NCBI GenBank assembly: GCA_000711775.1
Contig: ARYC01000048.1
Coordinates: forward strand, 186,001 to 250,000
DNA: 64,000 bases
Source: Oxytricha trifallax
Taxonomy: Eukaryota > Ciliophora > Spirotrichea > Sporadotrichida > Oxytrichidae
Direction of reading: 5' to 3'
Part shown: piece after piece, positions 61,105 through 64,000 of the stretch
Layout: every line of letters begins with the position of its first letter
Numbering within the stretch: the stretch's first letter is position 1
Translations under genes and position numbers: made by a program
Notes under the pieces: generated by a model
Database searches by the model: none
Told to the model about the DNA's origin: nothing
Seen by the model: the letters and a program-made list of their open reading frames with translations, nothing else

Positions 61105-61430
61105 TCAAAAGACATTATTTATTTGCTTAAACCTTAAATTTTTAATTCGAAGAGTTAGTTGGTTCTCCTTGGGCAAAGTTATTTATAATTTAATGACAAT
61201 TGTGAGAGGGGTACATATGATTGACTCATTACCCCTTGTAAAGATGATATTTCTATGGCCAGAATCAAATTCTTTTTTAAAAAGCGAGTTAATGTACAAC
61301 TTATCTAGATTGCTGATCACTCCAACTCCAGGTAATACCAAGCTATAAGTACAAGATTATATTGAATTTAAGCAACAACCCCAATATAAAGGTTCGAATT
61401 GAGACGACTCTTTTTAAAGAGTAAATCTAA
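61105..61430 (-). other. Candidate coding exon on minus, unidentified
   Basis: This stretch is richer in GC than its flanks and is open on minus for about 105 codons to TGA 61105-61107: SNLDKLYINSLFKKEFDSGH, NIIFTRGNESIICTPLTIVI, LPKENQLTLRIKNLRF. No start is evident. Codon use looks more like the host exons than like spacers. I do not recognise the protein; chance is possible. Confidence 0.35.
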
Positions 61431-61721
61431 TTTTTAATGATTCAATTCTTACATTAAATTTTTATTAAAAATGTTTTAGATTTAATGTACATGAAGAAAA
61501 ATATATTTCAAAACGCGTTTGTTCTAGGAACTATTCTAAATTTGCCATTTTTTATCACTTTTATTATGATTAATTATTTTGGTAACATATGTAAATAATA
61601 GTGTAAAAATATTCAATAATATATTAATCGAAAAAAACTAATAAAATAATATAATTAAAAATAATATAAGCTAATTAAAATAAACCAATATTTAAATTAT
61701 AGTAATAAATTGCTTGAAAAG

Positions 61722-63892
61722 ATGGAAAGCTTTCTGACAGACCTTGTTGTCTGCAAACCTTGCAACTAAAGATACAACTTGAAAAAAAGAAAGTTAATAA
61801 TTTTAAAAATAAAAAATAAATTGCTTTTAATTTGTAATTTAAGAAGTTTGGTAATAAAAAATACCAGAAAACTTGTATAATTATTTATCAAATTAAAAAA
61901 TCAGTTACTTAAAAATAGATAAGAATTTAACCTTAAATTAAATTATTTCTATAAATATTATTATTTATTTCTTATATAAAAATTGTAATCAAAGAAAGCC
62001 TATGGTAAGTTTGGAATTAAATATTTTTAATTATAAAAAATAAAAGCCCTCTTTAATGTTATTTTTGGAATGCCTACATAAAGCCTGCTAGGATTGCATC
62101 GAAACAAAATTCCACAAAAGTGAAAACGGAAAAGTCTGCATCCAGTGTAGTGCAATTAATGTTATATTATTTTTATTTAATTACTCAGACTGATAACTTT
62201 AAATAAGATGTCGAAATCTAATAAATTTTACAATCCACATCTCTATTCCCAATTTTGAATTAATATTTATAAAATATTACAATTTTCTGTGAAAATCATC
62301 CATACTTATCAGCAGATATGCTTTGCTAAAATTGTAATGTACTAACATGCAAATAATGTGCCCAGATTATTTAATTACTTTTTAAGACAACTCATGGAGG
62401 ACATACAGTTGATAAGAAAGTATTAACTCTGGATAGATTAAATGAATATCTATCTAATGCTGCTGGACTCCTAAAATAACAAATATCCTCAATTTAAAAT
62501 ATAATTATTTATGATGAGGTAATTTTAAAAGGAGTTAATTTTTTAATATATTTTTTTTCCAAATATTAAAATTTTATTTTACGATTGTTTTATTTATTTT
62601 AAAATTAACGGATTATCCATTTTAAAAGTTAATATTTACATATTATGTCTGCAAATTGATTTTACTCTTAATATAATTTAAATGAAATATATTTTTAATT
62701 ATGATATGTTAAACAATTTAGATATATAATAAAAAAAGTTATTTCAAATATTTTTTTACCATTCATGATATTGAGATATTTATAGATTAAAAAGTTACTT
62801 TTATTGATTTAATCATCATAATTAATTATATTTTTATTTCAATTTAAGCTATGTTTACGCAAATAAATGATATAAGAGAAAACGAAGCAGAAATCAAGAA
62901 TTCAGAGTTAATTTTATAAATTAATAAAAAATTATATAAATTAAGAGTTTATGAATTTGTATAAACAAGTTAAAACATTAAATTTTATTTTTTTAAATAA
63001 TTATATTTACATTCCTAAGTACACAAATAACTAATAAACATTAATTTACATGATTTAATTTATATTAATTGGCTAAACTAGATTTTCTAGACTTCAAAGT
63101 GATGCATTAATAATAATTACAATAAAACTTTCAGAATTAAAATATTGGGTTTATCAGCAACTAAAATGTAAATCAAAATAATTAAGTCTAATTGTATTAA
63201 TTAATGTGTTTTATGGTTTATAATTATCTTTAAAATACAATGATAATAAATTAAATATTTGTATATTTTATTAGAATTTATTTATAGAGCCTTATTATCT
63301 CATAGTATAAATTAGATAGAGTCTTTTTTCATTTAAAAAAATCACATTTTAATCTTTTTGATGCTTAAATTATCATTAAATTAGAAATTTATGAATATAC
63401 AAAATCAAGCATTGCATAAAAATAATAATAAAATATAAATTATTTATAGGTAACCTCATAATTAATATAAATATAGATCAAGAAATATTTGTTAGGTTTA
63501 CAGATTCATAATTATAAAAATAATAAGAAATAATTTTATAAAATATTTAACTTATGTTACCAACATCACAATTTATTAAAAATAAATTTACTATCAAAAA
63601 CTCATTTAAATCATTTATTAACTTAAATTTGAGTAATTACTCTATAATTTTGTTTTCAATACTAGTAGTACTTAGACCTAATAAATTTAGAAGTCTAAAA
63701 GGCCACAAATTCTCTCCTGTCCACTGCTGGAATTGAAAACTATGAAGAAAAGAGCTTTTAGTTGCTATACCAAGGAACTAAAGATGGATTCAACGGTCGA
63801 TCTGTTCATTAAAAATGTGATGATTAAGGACCGACTGCCTGGTTCATTTTGAGTGAATTTGGCTAAGTTTTTGGAGCATACACCTCAATATA
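61722..63892 (+). CDS. U9: TRIM-like RING/B-box/TLDc gene, runs past the window
   Basis: The ATG at 61722 opens MESFLTDLVVCKPCNQRYNL. RING: KKRKPMVSL, ECLHKACQDCIETKFHK and CIQCSAI (62064-62157). TQTDNFKQDVEIQQILQSTS precedes the B-box (62280-62405: CENHPYLSADMLCQNCNVLT, CKQCAQ, THGGH). Then LNEYLSNAAGLLKQQ and LRQINDIRENEAEIKNSE (about 62850-62910). TLDc starts near 63690 (NLEVQKATNSLLSTAGIENY, LLY, QGTKDGFNGRSVHQKCDDQG, FILSEFGQVFGAYTSI) and meets an IES at about 63890; the C-terminal half lies beyond the window. No break is seen in the readable pieces. Same subfamily as U7 and U8. Confidence 0.78.
61786..61990. other. IES in U9 RING, pointer AAAGAAAG
   Basis: AAAGAAAG occurs at 61786-61793 and 61991-61998, the same site as in U7 and U8. 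Confidence 0.85.
62010..62063. other. IES in U9 RING, pointer TTTGGAAT
   Basis: TTTGGAAT occurs at 62010-62017 and 62064-62071. Joining gives MVSLECLHKAC. Confidence 0.87.
62154..62178. other. 25 bp IES in U9, pointer AATTA
   Basis: AATTA occurs at 62154-62158 and 62179-62183. Joining gives QCSAITQTDNFK. Confidence 0.75.
62250..62279. other. 30 bp IES in U9 B-box, pointer CAATTTT
   Basis: CAATTTT occurs at 62250-62256 and 62280-62286. Joining gives STSLFPIFCENHP, the B-box start. Confidence 0.85.
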
Positions 63893-64000
63893 AATTATGG
63901 CTAATTAATGTAATATAAAAATTTTAATAATATTTTATATTTAGAAACATATGTGTTACAACTTTTATTATTAATTTTTGATTTAAATCCCATAAAACAA

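Noticed and set aside
61380-61410. tRNA-like GGTTCGAATTGAGACG
   Set aside because: Only the T-loop-like string is present; no acceptor or anticodon stems pair around it.
1-64000. Tetrahymena, Paramecium or Euplotes as source
   Set aside because: Pointers of varied sequence and TBE-like tips argue against Tetrahymena and Paramecium; genes ending at TGA with TAA/TAG read through argue against Euplotes, where TGA is Cys.
1-64000. CRISPR array or bacterial operon features
   Set aside because: No regularly spaced direct repeats of CRISPR type and no bacterial gene organisation are present.

Overview
The window reads as germline (micronuclear) DNA of a spirotrich ciliate of the Oxytricha/Stylonychia kind. 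Reading frames use TAA and TAG as glutamine and end at TGA. The DNA is very AT-rich. Conserved frames are interrupted by short AT-rich stretches bounded by a 3-10 bp direct repeat, and removing one repeat plus the insert restores the protein frame; these are internal eliminated sequences (IESs) with pointers. Transposon ends carry GGGGTTTT telomere-like repeats, the hallmark of telomere-bearing elements (TBEs). The species is inferred, not proven.

Host content: nearly all host coding sequence belongs to one family, a tandem array of TRIM-like genes encoding RING finger, B-box zinc finger, coiled coil and a C-terminal TLDc domain. I count nine units on the plus strand: U1 2549-3721, U2 5209-9230, U3 11486-12600 (remnant), U4 14042-15198 (short form), U5 17206-27894, U6 29563-34472, U7 35690-50095, U8 51009-54633 and U9 from 61722 past the window end. 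One unit, U10, is inverted (60770 down to about 57200). There are two subfamilies: U2/U3/U5/U6/U10 (starts like MPKKCELCKNYY) and U1(?)/U7/U8/U9 (starts like MESLLQNLIICKSC). IES positions and even pointer sequences are shared between paralogs while IES bodies differ. Several units have one visible break (in-frame TGA or frame change), so some may be pseudogenes.

Mobile content: (1) the end of a TBE at 1-1836, with accessory gene and transposase; (2) a decayed TBE at 20952-26444 inside U5; (3) a 10.85 kb element at 37741-48590 with about 80 bp terminal inverted repeats, inside U7. The third carries a SecA-like ATPase gene, a bZIP-like accessory gene related to the TBE one, a Tc1/IS630-type transposase, a Cys-cluster protein gene and duplicated kinase catalytic-loop fragments; I do not know a described element with this cargo. 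(4) Family A: hairpin MITEs of about 415 bp with TTGTAGGAATACAT tips and TA target duplications (three good copies, four decayed). (5) Family B: foldback elements with poly-G tips and 7-8 bp target duplications; one (59333-60253) encodes an ISXO2/Merlin-type transposase.

Together: a recently expanded TRIM-TLDc gene array whose IESs and introns serve as landing sites for DNA transposons. In U5 and U7 (and perhaps U1) a large transposon lies between the coiled-coil part and the TLDc part, so precise elimination at macronuclear development would be needed to make those genes.
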